Positions 47,452 through 57,361 of a stretch of 64,000 nucleotides of DNA are shown in pieces. Positions within the stretch are counted from its first letter, which is position 1; each line of letters starts with the position of its first letter. Both the position numbers and the translations under genes were made by a program. Source of the stretch: Phorcus lineatus (lineage: Eukaryota; Mollusca; Gastropoda; Trochida; Trochidae); NCBI GenBank assembly GCA_921293015.1, contig OV121088.1, positions 21,799,645-21,863,644 of the forward strand. Direction: 5' to 3'. Under the pieces are notes generated by a model. That model saw only the letters and a program-made list of their open reading frames with translations. It was not told the DNA's origin and searched no databases.

Positions 47452-48127
47452 TTAAAAACGATTTTATCACTTTTCGGAAACAAATGACAACATTGTTGAA
47501 GATTGGATGCGTATAAGTGAAAAAATGTGTTGACTAGTGGTTACTTTATGTTTTATTTAAGATTATTTAAGGATTTTTTTTACCTTGTTGTAAAAATAGA
47601 CTACAATGTTGAACAATTTATAACATATATATGTCCATATAATATGTGACCTTTTTGGGAAAATTGTATTAACCATTTTGAGAAAAAAAATGAATATCTT
47701 TTCTTATGATTTATTTAAGTGTGAACTAAACGTTTGAAAAGGTGTTTTATATCCCTCTCTATAGAATTCTGGTTTTTGATTTTTAGTGGTATCCAAAATA
47801 TAAATCTCAAGAAATCGATTTGCCCCAATTTAATATATTTCCTGTGGATAGGCTGGATTTGAATTTTGTTTTAAATGAAACACGGTAACTGTGGCGATGA
47901 GTTTTTATGTAGGTCAGAAATGTCACTAAACCCCTTGCCTGAGAAATTTTACGACCCTTTGTAAAATGTTCTATTATAATAGACTGGCAATGTACACCCG
48001 AGTTGACGACCCAGAATGCAAAGCGTTCTTTCATGTGCTATTTTTAGCTCAATGGCCATCTCCCCTCAAATCGCGATCGACTGCGCCTGAATTTTGGAAG
48101 GAGGGATTTTGCCTGTATTTCAGTGAG

Positions 48128-48135
48128 TATAAAAG
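48128..48135 (+). promoter_or_regulatory. Candidate TATA box in a CpG-rich patch
   Basis: TATAAAAG lies within a patch (~47990-48650) that is clearly richer in CpG than the surrounding sequence. An ATG 77 bp downstream (48212, AAGAAATGG) opens an 85-codon frame (to 48469) of unknown content. This could be the promoter and first exon of a + strand gene, possibly the one with an internal exon at 53147. No donor site could be chosen with confidence. Confidence 0.25.
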
Positions 48136-48650
48136 CTTGGATTTCAGTTGGAGTAGCGTCGTGTGAGGTAGCAAACCTAATCCACCCGAACCAACAATCT
48201 TTGATAAAGAAATGGAGCGGCCTCCGATTCCGCAAAGGATGTACCTAGCATCAAACCCAAACCCGAGGTTCAATCAAAGAAATTGCAGCTCCGTGGTGGT
48301 GCTCGATCATCTCCATTTTTGTCGTTTTCTTAAATTTCCTAAATTCAAAACTCGTATTCCGACCATCCGTCGTACTGAAGCTCGCTTTTCTCCTGATCCC
48401 GGAATGGTTTTGTTATTAATATTTCTAAATAAGGATGAAATGAGTGAATTTACAGTTGCTTGGCGATAAACCGGAAGAGAAGGGATTGACCCGCGAGATG
48501 GCGAGGGTCGGTCTTTGTGTACACTTGGGGGGTCGGGATGTAGGGAGGGGCGCCTGGGCTCTCAAGTATATTGGGGAGGAACAAAGATTTGTAATCTACA
48601 TCTCTGGGCTATTTCATCTTTATATCGGGATTTCGTTTTCAAAATGATAC

Positions 48651-49726
48651 AGGGATGCCTATTGCAGTAGAGTAGATGGTAAAAAATAATATGATTGAAG
48701 GTGAAACAACCAATACTGATGTGAAATCACCCCCCTCCCCTCTTAATCCCCCCCTCTTAATCCTCTAAATCCTCCTCCTAAGTTATGAAATGATTATAGC
48801 AAGTATAGCAAGTGTAGGATAGAAAATTTGATACAAACCTAAACGCCAAAAGTTATTTACTAATTTTCATTGCAGAAAACCAGCCTTTTATATGAGTGGA
48901 GTGAATTTATGTGAAAACGTATTGTACCTAATATAACCTATCAACTAATATGACTGGTTTTTGGTCTGTTCTGACAAGTTTACAAGATTAAGTTTTTCTA
49001 GTTTTGGATCAGAAACCAAACTTCATACACCTTATGTTATCACTTTACTTGGCCAATTGGTTTTTAAAATGATATTTTTCATCAACAGTCATCTCTGTAA
49101 GTTTGTCATATGTGACTCTAACAGAGTGTCAATCTAAAATTCAAGATCTGAAGCATTGTCAATTTATCTTGTCTTAAGGATGCTTGAGAATATATAGTAT
49201 AGTGTATTAAGTAATAATTAACTGACATTTTGGCTTAAAACATATTTATAGGGTTATTGTTGTTATTGTTATTGTTTAATAAAGTATTTTTAAGATAAAT
49301 CAATGAGGAACAAGTTCTTAATTAAGAAAAACTATTTGATATAAAAATAGCCATGAAATGCACTGGTTATGTTAAGTAAATCTCTGTGGTCATCATATGG
49401 CTTGCATGACAGAGTTTGCAGTAGAATGATAGGTCTATGTCCCAATGATATTTCCACCTTACTTTAAACTGCTGAATCAGCAGGAATCCAATTACAGGTC
49501 TGTTTTATGTTGTTTCTAAATTTCATAACATGTTTGTTCACTGCTGTTTAAAACGTTTGAAAAGTTCAAGTGGCATGAATGCTGAGTTGTTGAGTGTTTT
49601 CCATCCATTCCATACATTCTATACTGCAGGCAATCTTGATTTATTATTCATGATGATCTACTATTCCATATGTACTATACTCTACAAATCACTAGTAACT
49701 GTTTCTATGTTCCACTTTTCTATATA
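48651..49726. other. No gene seen
   Basis: AT-rich spacer with a short polypyrimidine patch (48730-48780, CCCCCCTC/CTCTTAATCC repeats). Loosely related single units of the following minisatellite appear from about 49600. Confidence 0.35.
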
Positions 49727-50345
49727 TTCTATACTGTAGACAAAGGCTTGTAATGTTACTGTCTATAACTTATGTTTCACTAGTCCATACATTCTATACT
49801 TTAGACAAAGGCTTGTAACTATCTACAACTTATGTTTCCCTAGTCCATACATTCTATACTTTAGACAAAGGCTAGTAACTATCTACAACTTATGTTCCAC
49901 TAGTCCATACATTCTATACTTTAAACAAAGGCTTGTAACTATCTACAACTTATGTTTCCCTAGTCCATACATTCTATACTTGAGACAAAGGCTAGTAACT
50001 ATATATAACTTATGTTCCACTAGTCCGTACATTCTATACTTTAGACAAAGGCTAGTAACTATATATAACTTATGTTCCACTAGTCCATACATTCTATACT
50101 TTAGACAAAGGCTAGTAACTATCTATAACTTATGTTTCACTAGTCCATACATTCTATACTTTAGACAAAGGCTAGTAACTATCTACAACTTATGTTCCAC
50201 TAGTCCATACATTCTATACTTTAGACAAAGGCTTGTAACTATCTACAACTTATGTTTCCCTAGTCCATACATTCTATACTTGAGACAAAGGCTAGTAACT
50301 ATCTATAACTTATGTTCCACTATTCCATACATTCTATACAGTTAC
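49727..50345. repeat. 60-bp minisatellite, ~10 copies
   Basis: The unit contains CATTCTATACTTTAGACAAA, GGCTTGTAACTATCTACAAC and TTATGTTCCACTAGTC, with few substitutions. Because 60 is a multiple of three, one + frame stays open for 199 codons (49980-50579; RQRLVTIYNLCSTSPYILYF repeats), but nothing else suggests coding. Confidence 0.95.
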
Positions 50346-50703
50346 AGTAGAGAAATGTCTAGTAGCTATTCCTTATTTTCTACAGTGCTATTCCATTCAT
50401 TCCATATAGTAGACACTTCTCAAGAAACTTATCATTATGTTCTACTATTAATTATGTTCTATAGTGTACACAAATCTCTTGTAACTATACCATATGTTCC
50501 TCTATTCCTCATGTCCTATACAGTTGACAAATCTCTAGTCACTATTACTAATGTTATTTTCCCAGCAGGCACATCTTGAGTTACTGTTATATACTCCAAA
50601 CAATTGATAGGGAAAAGGAGACAGGTGTGTTTATGGCATGGGTGTTATTTGGTGTCGATCAATTTTTAGTTTCTTCTCCAGAACTGCTGTCCCCCAAAGC
50701 TGG

Positions 50704-50896
50704 AAGTTCTATTGCTCTATTCTGCAGACATATCTTGAGTTACTATTTCCCATTTTCTACTAGTTCTATTGCTCTATTCTGCAGACATATCTTGAGTTAC
50801 TATTTCCCATTTTCTACTAGTTCTATTGCTCTATTCTGCAGACATATCTTGAGTTACTATTTCCCATTTTCTACTAGTTCTATTGCTCTATTCTGC
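50704..50896. repeat. 57-bp minisatellite, 3 copies plus partial
   Basis: The unit AGTTCTATTGCTCTATTCTG-CAGACATATCTTGAGTTACT-ATTTCCCATTTTCTACT is repeated with almost no variation. It shares the word order of the 60- and 65-bp arrays on either side and probably derives from the same ancestral unit. Confidence 0.95.
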
Positions 50897-50919
50897 ACAT
50901 GTTCAGCTATTTCCACTTC

Positions 50920-51388
50920 CAGGGCTACAGATAAGGGTCGTACAAGCGTAATGTACGCCTATAAAATTACTAAGTACGGCCCTAAAATAAATTCCATGCG
51001 TATCATGTACGCACATTCATGCCTGTTTACGCTTGGACATTCATTTCTATGCGTATCGTATTTCTAAATTCAACAAGGATGTTCTGATTCATGAATATAT
51101 TAATTTCATGTTCAGATTCATTTGACAAACAATTATCGATTGTTGATACCTTGTTATATGTGCTTCTAAATTTATGTCCAGCTTCGCTAGTTTCCGTCGG
51201 TAATACATTGGCGATTTCATTGGTTGATTACAACACTTTACATTTTACACCTTTATAAACAACATACAAACGTGCTCACACTTTGCAAGTACTAAAGTAG
51301 TAAGTACACCCCCAAATGTTTCAGTACACCTCCACTTTATATTCAAGGTGTATGTACACTCACACCTAAAAAGTTATCTGTAGCCCTG
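50920..51388. mobile_element. 469-bp hAT-like MITE inserted in the minisatellite region
   Basis: It has 15-bp terminal inverted repeats CAGGGCTACAGATAA/TTATCTGTAGCCCTG. CAGGG-type ends are typical of hAT-derived MITEs. The expected 8-bp duplication is not clean: the right flank is TATTTCTA, while a similar TATTTCCA sits 4 bp short of the left end. No coding sequence. Confidence 0.6.
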
Positions 51389-51875
51389 TATTTCTATTCT
51401 CTATCTTGTAGCCGCCTCTTTGGTTACTATTGCTAGAGTTCCATATATTTAACTATTTCTATTCTCTATCTTGCAGCCGCATATTGAATTATTATTGGTA
51501 GTTTTTAATATATTCAACTGTTTCTATTCTCTACCTTGCAGCCACCTCTTGAGTTACCATTGCTAGTGTTCCATATATTTAACTATTTCTATTCTTTATC
51601 TTGCAGCCGCCTCTTTGGTTACTATTGCTAGAGTTCCACATATTTAACTATTTCTATTCTCTATCTTGCAGCCGCCTATTGAATTACAATTGGTAGTGTT
51701 CAATATATCCAACTGTTTCTATTCTCTACCTTGCAGCCATCTCTTGCGTTACTTTTGGTAGTGTTATATATATTCAATTATTTCTATTCTCTATCTTGCA
51801 GCTGCGACCTGAGTTACCATTGCTAGCGTTCCATATATTCAACTATTTCTATTCTCTACCCTGCAGCCACCCAGT
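51389..51875. repeat. 65-bp minisatellite, ~7 copies, with repeated splice-acceptor-like motif
   Basis: The unit contains TTTCTATTCTCTATCTTGCA, GCCGCCTCTTGAGTTACTAT and TGCTAGTGTTCCATATATTC. Every unit carries a pyrimidine tract followed by CAG (TAG in the first), a good match to a 3' splice site. The array is more diverged than the 57-bp one. Confidence 0.9.
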
Positions 51876-51882
51876 GTTTGTA

Positions 51883-52680
51883 GATCATCAGACCTGAAAG
51901 GCCAGATGAGCTATTGCGTGGCCTGGCATCCTTTGTCTGTCTGCTGTCTGTGTAAATTTGAATAATTTGTAATTTTTGCTCAGAAACCGCTGCAACCCTA
52001 AAGCTGAAATTTTGTAAAATACATCTTGGACTTAAGTGATCTGAATTTGTACATATGAGACTGAATCCCCCTCAAATATGGGCATGGCAGATATTTTTCA
52101 TAAAGTGTTAAAAAATCTCCTGAAAATTCTCCAGAAAACATTGCTCAGAAGGATGAAATTTTAATTTAACATTTTTCAGACATGAAGACTCAAATTGTAT
52201 TAAGTTTGGTTTTGATCCCCCTTCATATTTGTGCGGGGCAGGGTGTCTGGCCTCAAATCTTCTTTCGTCAATTTTAAAGAAACAAAAAATGGAGGGGTCG
52301 CAAATTTTGAAAATATCGTTTTTGTAGGATGGAAACTAAGAGGTGTTAAATTGTTTTCCTACCCCCAATAAATTGGATTGCATAGTTATCGTGATTCATC
52401 AAACCAAAACTTGTTGGCGAAGGATGCTTAAATTTTCAGAATAACATTATTTCTTCCATGAACATGAAGTTTGTAGATATCATCTTGACCACCCTTAAAG
52501 TATGGACGTGGCCGAGTACCAAGCCTGAAATCTTCTGTTGTCCATTTTTTCAGAGACCAATGATGTTATAGATCTATAATTTTGAGATTGTAATCTTTGT
52601 AGGACCCCCAAATTCAAGGGTGTGGCAGGGTTGAAAATAAAAAAAAACTAACCATTTTTTAAAGCTTTGACAGTTGCCAG
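51883..52680 (+). repeat. Dispersed repeat of the GGCCAGATGAGCT family
   Basis: It starts with GACCTGAAAGGCCAGATGAG followed by CTATTGCGTGGCCTGGCATC. Diverged units follow with CCCCCTCAAATATGGGCATGGC, CTTCATATTTGTGCGGGGC and CTTAAAGTATGGACGTGGCC. It is related to 60360-60800 and more distantly to 19838-20885. Confidence 0.7.
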
Positions 52681-53146
52681 GGATAGGCATATGAAAATGT
52701 TATCCTTGCAATTTCTTTGTGTATTCACACAGGTTAGGATTTTATTTTTAAGAGATTGGTGGCAACAAATAGGGAGTCCAAAGATAGAGGTAGAATGTTG
52801 CGGAGAAATGATATTAAAAATGCATTTAGAGCTAGAATTAATGCCTAACTGCTATTTTTGCTAAGAATCTGTCTTCTATTTTGTATCATGATTTAAGGAG
52901 TATGATACTGTTTTTTTTGTTTTCTTCTAATTTTATGTTGAACCATCTTGTCTAATGCATTGACACCTGACAAGTTTGGTGATGTATTTCACCTTGAGAA
53001 CTACTGGTGTTAGTTTTAGTCTTGAACATCATCAATACAAAGCCTGAAGAACTACTGAGCCCATGGCTTTATTTTTTACACTTTTGCTATTTGTTGTTGG
53101 ATATAACTGTCACTGCTTGTTTTATCCTGGATGCTTTCTGTTGCAG

Positions 53147-53278
53147 GCACATTTTGATGCACGACAAGAGCGGAGGGGTAGGCGGCGGCATCACTCTGGA
53201 CGGTCTACCAGGACTCCCCCCTCCCAGGATGCCCTCCCAGCCGATGCCCAGTCCTATGGACCGGGACCACGGGATGGG
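53147..53278 (+). CDS. Probable isolated internal exon of an unidentified gene
   Basis: This 132-bp segment is much richer in GC than its surroundings. It follows a strong acceptor (TGCTTTCTGTTGCAG) and precedes a GT (GATGGG|gtcagt). In the frame that is open on both sides it enters and leaves in phase 2, so it would be a symmetric exon. It encodes a Gly/Pro/Met-rich peptide: HILMHDKSGGVGGGITLDGL, then PGLPPPRMPSQPMPSPMDRD, then HGMG. Such low-complexity stretches are common in transcription regulators and RNA-binding proteins, but I do not recognise the protein. A second frame (AHFDARQERRGRRRHHSGRS...) is also open and cannot be fully excluded. The flanking kilobases would then be large introns of a gene extending beyond the window. 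Confidence 0.5.
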
Positions 53279-54871
53279 GTCAGTCTTCAAAACTTACCTT
53301 ACATCTTAATCATTCCTCTGCTAGACCAAACTTGTGCAAACTGAGATCCTTGTTTTGTTTCTGCCTATTTACTGTTTCAGAAGTTATTGCTCCATTGCTC
53401 TTGCTATCTTGGTAATTACAAGATGCCTAATTTTCAAATTGAGTCTTAACTTTTACTCTCTGAAATGGAAAATCTGCCAAAATGTAAGAAAGAAATGTAA
53501 AACATAAAAAGAAGTTTCTAAATGGGCTTCATCACAAGAAAAATAAAGACCTCTTAACTTGCTTAGGCTTTTACAGATAATTTTATCACAGATTTGACAT
53601 GATATCTCAACATGGTTTAGACATAGACATATGAAATGACGTACACCTTAGTGTTTTGTAAATGAAGTAACTCTGAATAAACGTAGATCACAACTCTAAA
53701 TACATCCTGCTAAATCCTTCCAAATACCCTGATCCCTTTCTGGCTAAATGCCTTGCATGGCTAGCACGGCTTGATATTCGTGGCTAAGTTCACCTGTTAT
53801 TTTTTTGGCTAATGAAATGTTGTTATTCAAGGAGTTTGAAACTACTATCTTGAACTTGACAGACTTTTACATGTGGGTTGTGCTGCTGCTGCTTGATGCG
53901 AGCCGTCTCATTGGCTTGTTAGATAGCTAGCGATATGAGGCTTTTGGCTTGAAGGAGATTAGGGTATTCTTAATATCAGATTTTGCCTTTCAAACCATTT
54001 GATAAAAAGATTGTTTGTCGCCATATATATATCATGATATCAATGCCACTGAAACAAACATGGTTAATAATCTCTATCTCAGTCTGACTCAGATATGGAA
54101 ATCACAATGTATTTTTGAATTTCTAAATAAAGAAGCTGTTTTTTGTATGGCACTTCTCTGTTCTCTTCAAAGATTTTTTGTATTGTAGTCAGATAGCGCT
54201 ACCTTGCATTCTTCAAATTGAATTTTTTCATAAAAGAAAAATAATGAATAATTAAATAATATTTTACCTAAAAAGACTGTATTTGTACCAATTAAATAGT
54301 TTAGTTCTGAATCGTATGTTTAGAATTCCTTAGAAACGTCCTTATATTTGACATTCATATCAATTCCGATATAATTTTATTGATTACAATGGTAGATACC
54401 ATGCAAAGGGATGTAACTCTTGAGCACCTCTCCGTTGTCATAATATTGATACTCTGGTTGCTTGATACTGAGCCTGCCTTTAACTGAATGATTTGTTCAT
54501 CATCTATACACTGGAAAAATAAAAGCATAAATCGAATTTATTCTGTTAATAGAATTATATACACTATTCAGTTGTATTGATGGGAATTTGTAAGATTAGT
54601 TCAACAATTACCATGAAATTTAAAACCTTATATAATACATTGTGGATTCCTCTTTCTACAGTGATTGTTTCTGTCACAAGTATTAATAAATATTGAATGA
54701 ACTTAAAAATCAAAATTAAGTTCTCATTATTGAGGGTAAAGAGGATTTCAAAGAATGATGATGAAATCTGATATACAAAGCTATGAGGATGAAACAACCC
54801 AGTTAGGTAAGCTGATGAAATGTTGAGACTGGTGTGAGAAATGATACACTATGAGACTTCATTATGACTAA
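53279..54871. other. Probable intronic DNA, nothing firm
   Basis: AT-rich, without a supportable feature. If the exon at 53147 is real, this is intron. Confidence 0.35.
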
Positions 54872-56036
54872 TGTGTTCCGAGGAAAAGTTTCAAAACATT
54901 GACTCTACCGAGATTCAACTCTAGGCACCCTCTCCACAACGGTCTGACCGCAGCCTGACTGCTCGCATGTGCTGACACCAGTTTAGCGCAGACAAAACCT
55001 AGTCATTAGCAAACCAATCACATCATCGCGTTTAAAATAAGGATAGGGGCAATCAAGGTTAACGAATGGTAAATGGGAGTTACTTGCCCCTAGCTACTGA
55101 TACCGAATGCTTTTGCCACACGCATTGTGATTGGTTAGTTGAGTGTATGTTAGAATGTGCGCTACAGTAGGCTGAGGTCTCAATATTGTTAGATTTTCAT
55201 GATTTATTTTGGGTAATTTTGGTCTGGATGGTGTCAAGACCTCAACTGGAAATTTTCTTTTTTTTATGACCTTTTGTTTACCTTTTACAGCTAATGTTGT
55301 TTGGTTGTTAATAATTTTATATTGGGGGGGGGGGGGGGGAGCATGTGTGATCAACAGTGAAATAATTTTATTATTAGTTTTTGTATGTTGGAGGGGAGGT
55401 AACACTGTTATCCTGATCCATAACAAGTCTTAACAAGGGATATGATTATTATTCTATTAAGTCATTTATTTAATTTAAAAACATTGCATATTGAGTAAGT
55501 TTTGCAAAAGCGACTATATTCTTAACTTCTTGAGTGTTTGATATTTAAATCAATTCTTTAAAGATTTGAAAGGAACTCTTACAAAATATGAAGACCATAC
55601 CAGTAATCAACGTTGAGTGAAAAATGGGAGGTGGCTACCATATTACGTACTTGTGATAATATTCCCATAGACTTACATGTTAGATAGCTGTTATCAGAAT
55701 AATTTTTTTGATAAAAGCTAAGTGATCTGAATCTTGTCGCACGTGCTGACACGAGTTTAGCGCAGACAACACCTAGTCATTAGCAAACCAATCACATCAT
55801 CGCATTTAAAATAAGGATAGCGGTGATCAAGGGTAACGAATGGTAAATGGGAGTTACTTGCCCCTGGCTACTGATACCGAATGCTTTTGCCGCACGCATT
55901 GTGATTGGTTAGCTGAATGTTCGTAAGAACGTGTGCTAGAGTAGGCTGTGGTCAGATCGTTGTGGAGAGGATAGCCTAGACAGAGTTTGAATCTCGGTAT
56001 AGTCAATTTTTTAAAACTTTAATTCCGCGGAACACA
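54872..56036. mobile_element. Composite inverted-repeat element with internal direct repeats
   Basis: The ends 54872-54955 and ~55950-56036 are imperfect ~80-bp inverted repeats (TGTGTTCCG...CTACCGAGATTCAA...CTCTCCACAACG-TCTGACC). Inside, a ~215-bp segment occurs twice in the same orientation (about 54965-55180 and 55739-55951; marker words GTTTAGCGCAGACAA, CCTAGTCATTAGCAAACCAA, GGTAAATGGGAGTTACTTGC). No target duplication was identified and no protein is encoded. The segment between the direct repeats holds a G16 run (55324-55339). Confidence 0.65.
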
Positions 56037-56288
56037 GTCGATTCTAATTAGACTGAGCCCCTTTCTTTAGAATTTGCAAACAGGAAGGAAATCATCTCAG
56101 CTCTGTGTACACAATAACATTTCGTTGTTGATTAGTTTTCTTATTCATATGATACATATTGGAGATATATATATATATTTATTATATTTGTGCAATTTTC
56201 TTAATAATAGGCAGAAAAATTTGTGTCAGTAGTTAAGATTATTTTTTACCCGTCTTCAATATATGACAGCAAAGGTACTTTTACTTAA

Positions 56289-56762
56289 AGTGACACAGAG
56301 TATCTTTCATTAATTTTGTCTGTTGATACATAGAGCCGAAATATCATTTGACGTGAGTTTAGTTCAAATCGCCTATCCAAAGTTTCATCTTTAACTCTTA
56401 AATGCCAAAATTATGACATTTTCTTGTTTTCAATTGTAAATTTATAATGACCATATAAATGTAAAGAAGTTGACATTTTGCATACCATTTACATGTATAT
56501 TAGTTAAATTATCTACCCAGCACTACCATCCTATATTTTTCATTTTCACTTATCAATAAGTATTCCAAAGTCATGTTTGAGTCATTGATGCACGTCAGTG
56601 TCCGTTTTTTAGGGTAAATCTCGTCTTTTTTCCTGTTTATTGTCAGAATGCTAAGTTAAAAGCAATGAGTTGTTAATTTTCAGTAACAACCACTACATGT
56701 AGATGATATAACACCATCTAAGTTTGGCATATTTGATTCCACCAACATACTCTGCCCCTCTA
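56289..56762 (-). mobile_element. TTAA-type MITE, copy 6
   Basis: This is a reverse copy beginning AGTGACACAGAGTATCTTTC after TTAA at 56285-56288 and ending in a decayed ACATACTCTGCCCCTCTAAT. The interior matches copies 2 and 4 (TTGACGTGAGTTTAGTTCAAATCG region). Confidence 0.75.
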
Positions 56763-57001
56763 ATGTTTAACAATTGTATCGCAACAGCTATATAACATGT
56801 AAGTCTATAGGAATTGTCTCCCAAGTAAGTAAAAGTATGGCCACAAGCTGTTTCTACAAAAACCTGCTTTGTCACCATTTCCCTAAAGGGGGCAGCCCTG
56901 AACTCACTATATCAGGATACAAAGTTGATGAAGGAGTTCAAAATGATATCAAATGATATTACATAGACTTTCTTGAAATTGAAAGAGGAAGAGATTGTTA
57001 A

Positions 57002-57357
57002 AGTGACACAGAGCATGTTTCATAATTTTTGTATATGGCAGCCGAAATACCATATTTTCTGACCAAACCATCTGTCAAAAAATACATTTCTATCTCTGTA
57101 ATGAAAAGAATTGTGATATTTTTGAAAAAGTAACTTCCTATAATCCTTTCATACCGTATAGATTTGCATGTTACTCGGTTATTCCACAAAAACAATTTCC
57201 AACAACAACAATAACAGAATATAAATGAAACTTTTGGGAGGTGGGGGGCGGGAAGGATTTAACATCAGCATTGGTCCTTTCCCCTTCAATCATATTATGT
57301 TTACCATCTACTGTACTGTTTGACATATTTGACCCCAACAACATACTCTGTGCTCCT
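57002..57357 (-). mobile_element. TTAA-flanked MITE, copy 7 (short)
   Basis: This 356-bp reverse copy lies between TTAA at 56998-57001 and 57358-57361, with ends AGTGACACAGAGCATGTTTC and AACATACTCTGTGCTCCT. It lacks part of the interior found in the 441-461 bp copies. Confidence 0.8.
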
Positions 57358-57361
57358 TTAA

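Noticed and set aside
49980..50579. 199-codon repeat ORF (20-residue repeats)
   Set aside because: The frame is open only because the minisatellite unit is 60 bp. No splice sites, start context or conservation argue for coding.
50912..51396. Clean 8-bp target duplication for the CAGGG-ended element
   Set aside because: The immediate flanks do not match. A similar TATTTCCA on the left is offset by four bases, so the hAT assignment rests only on the terminal sequence.
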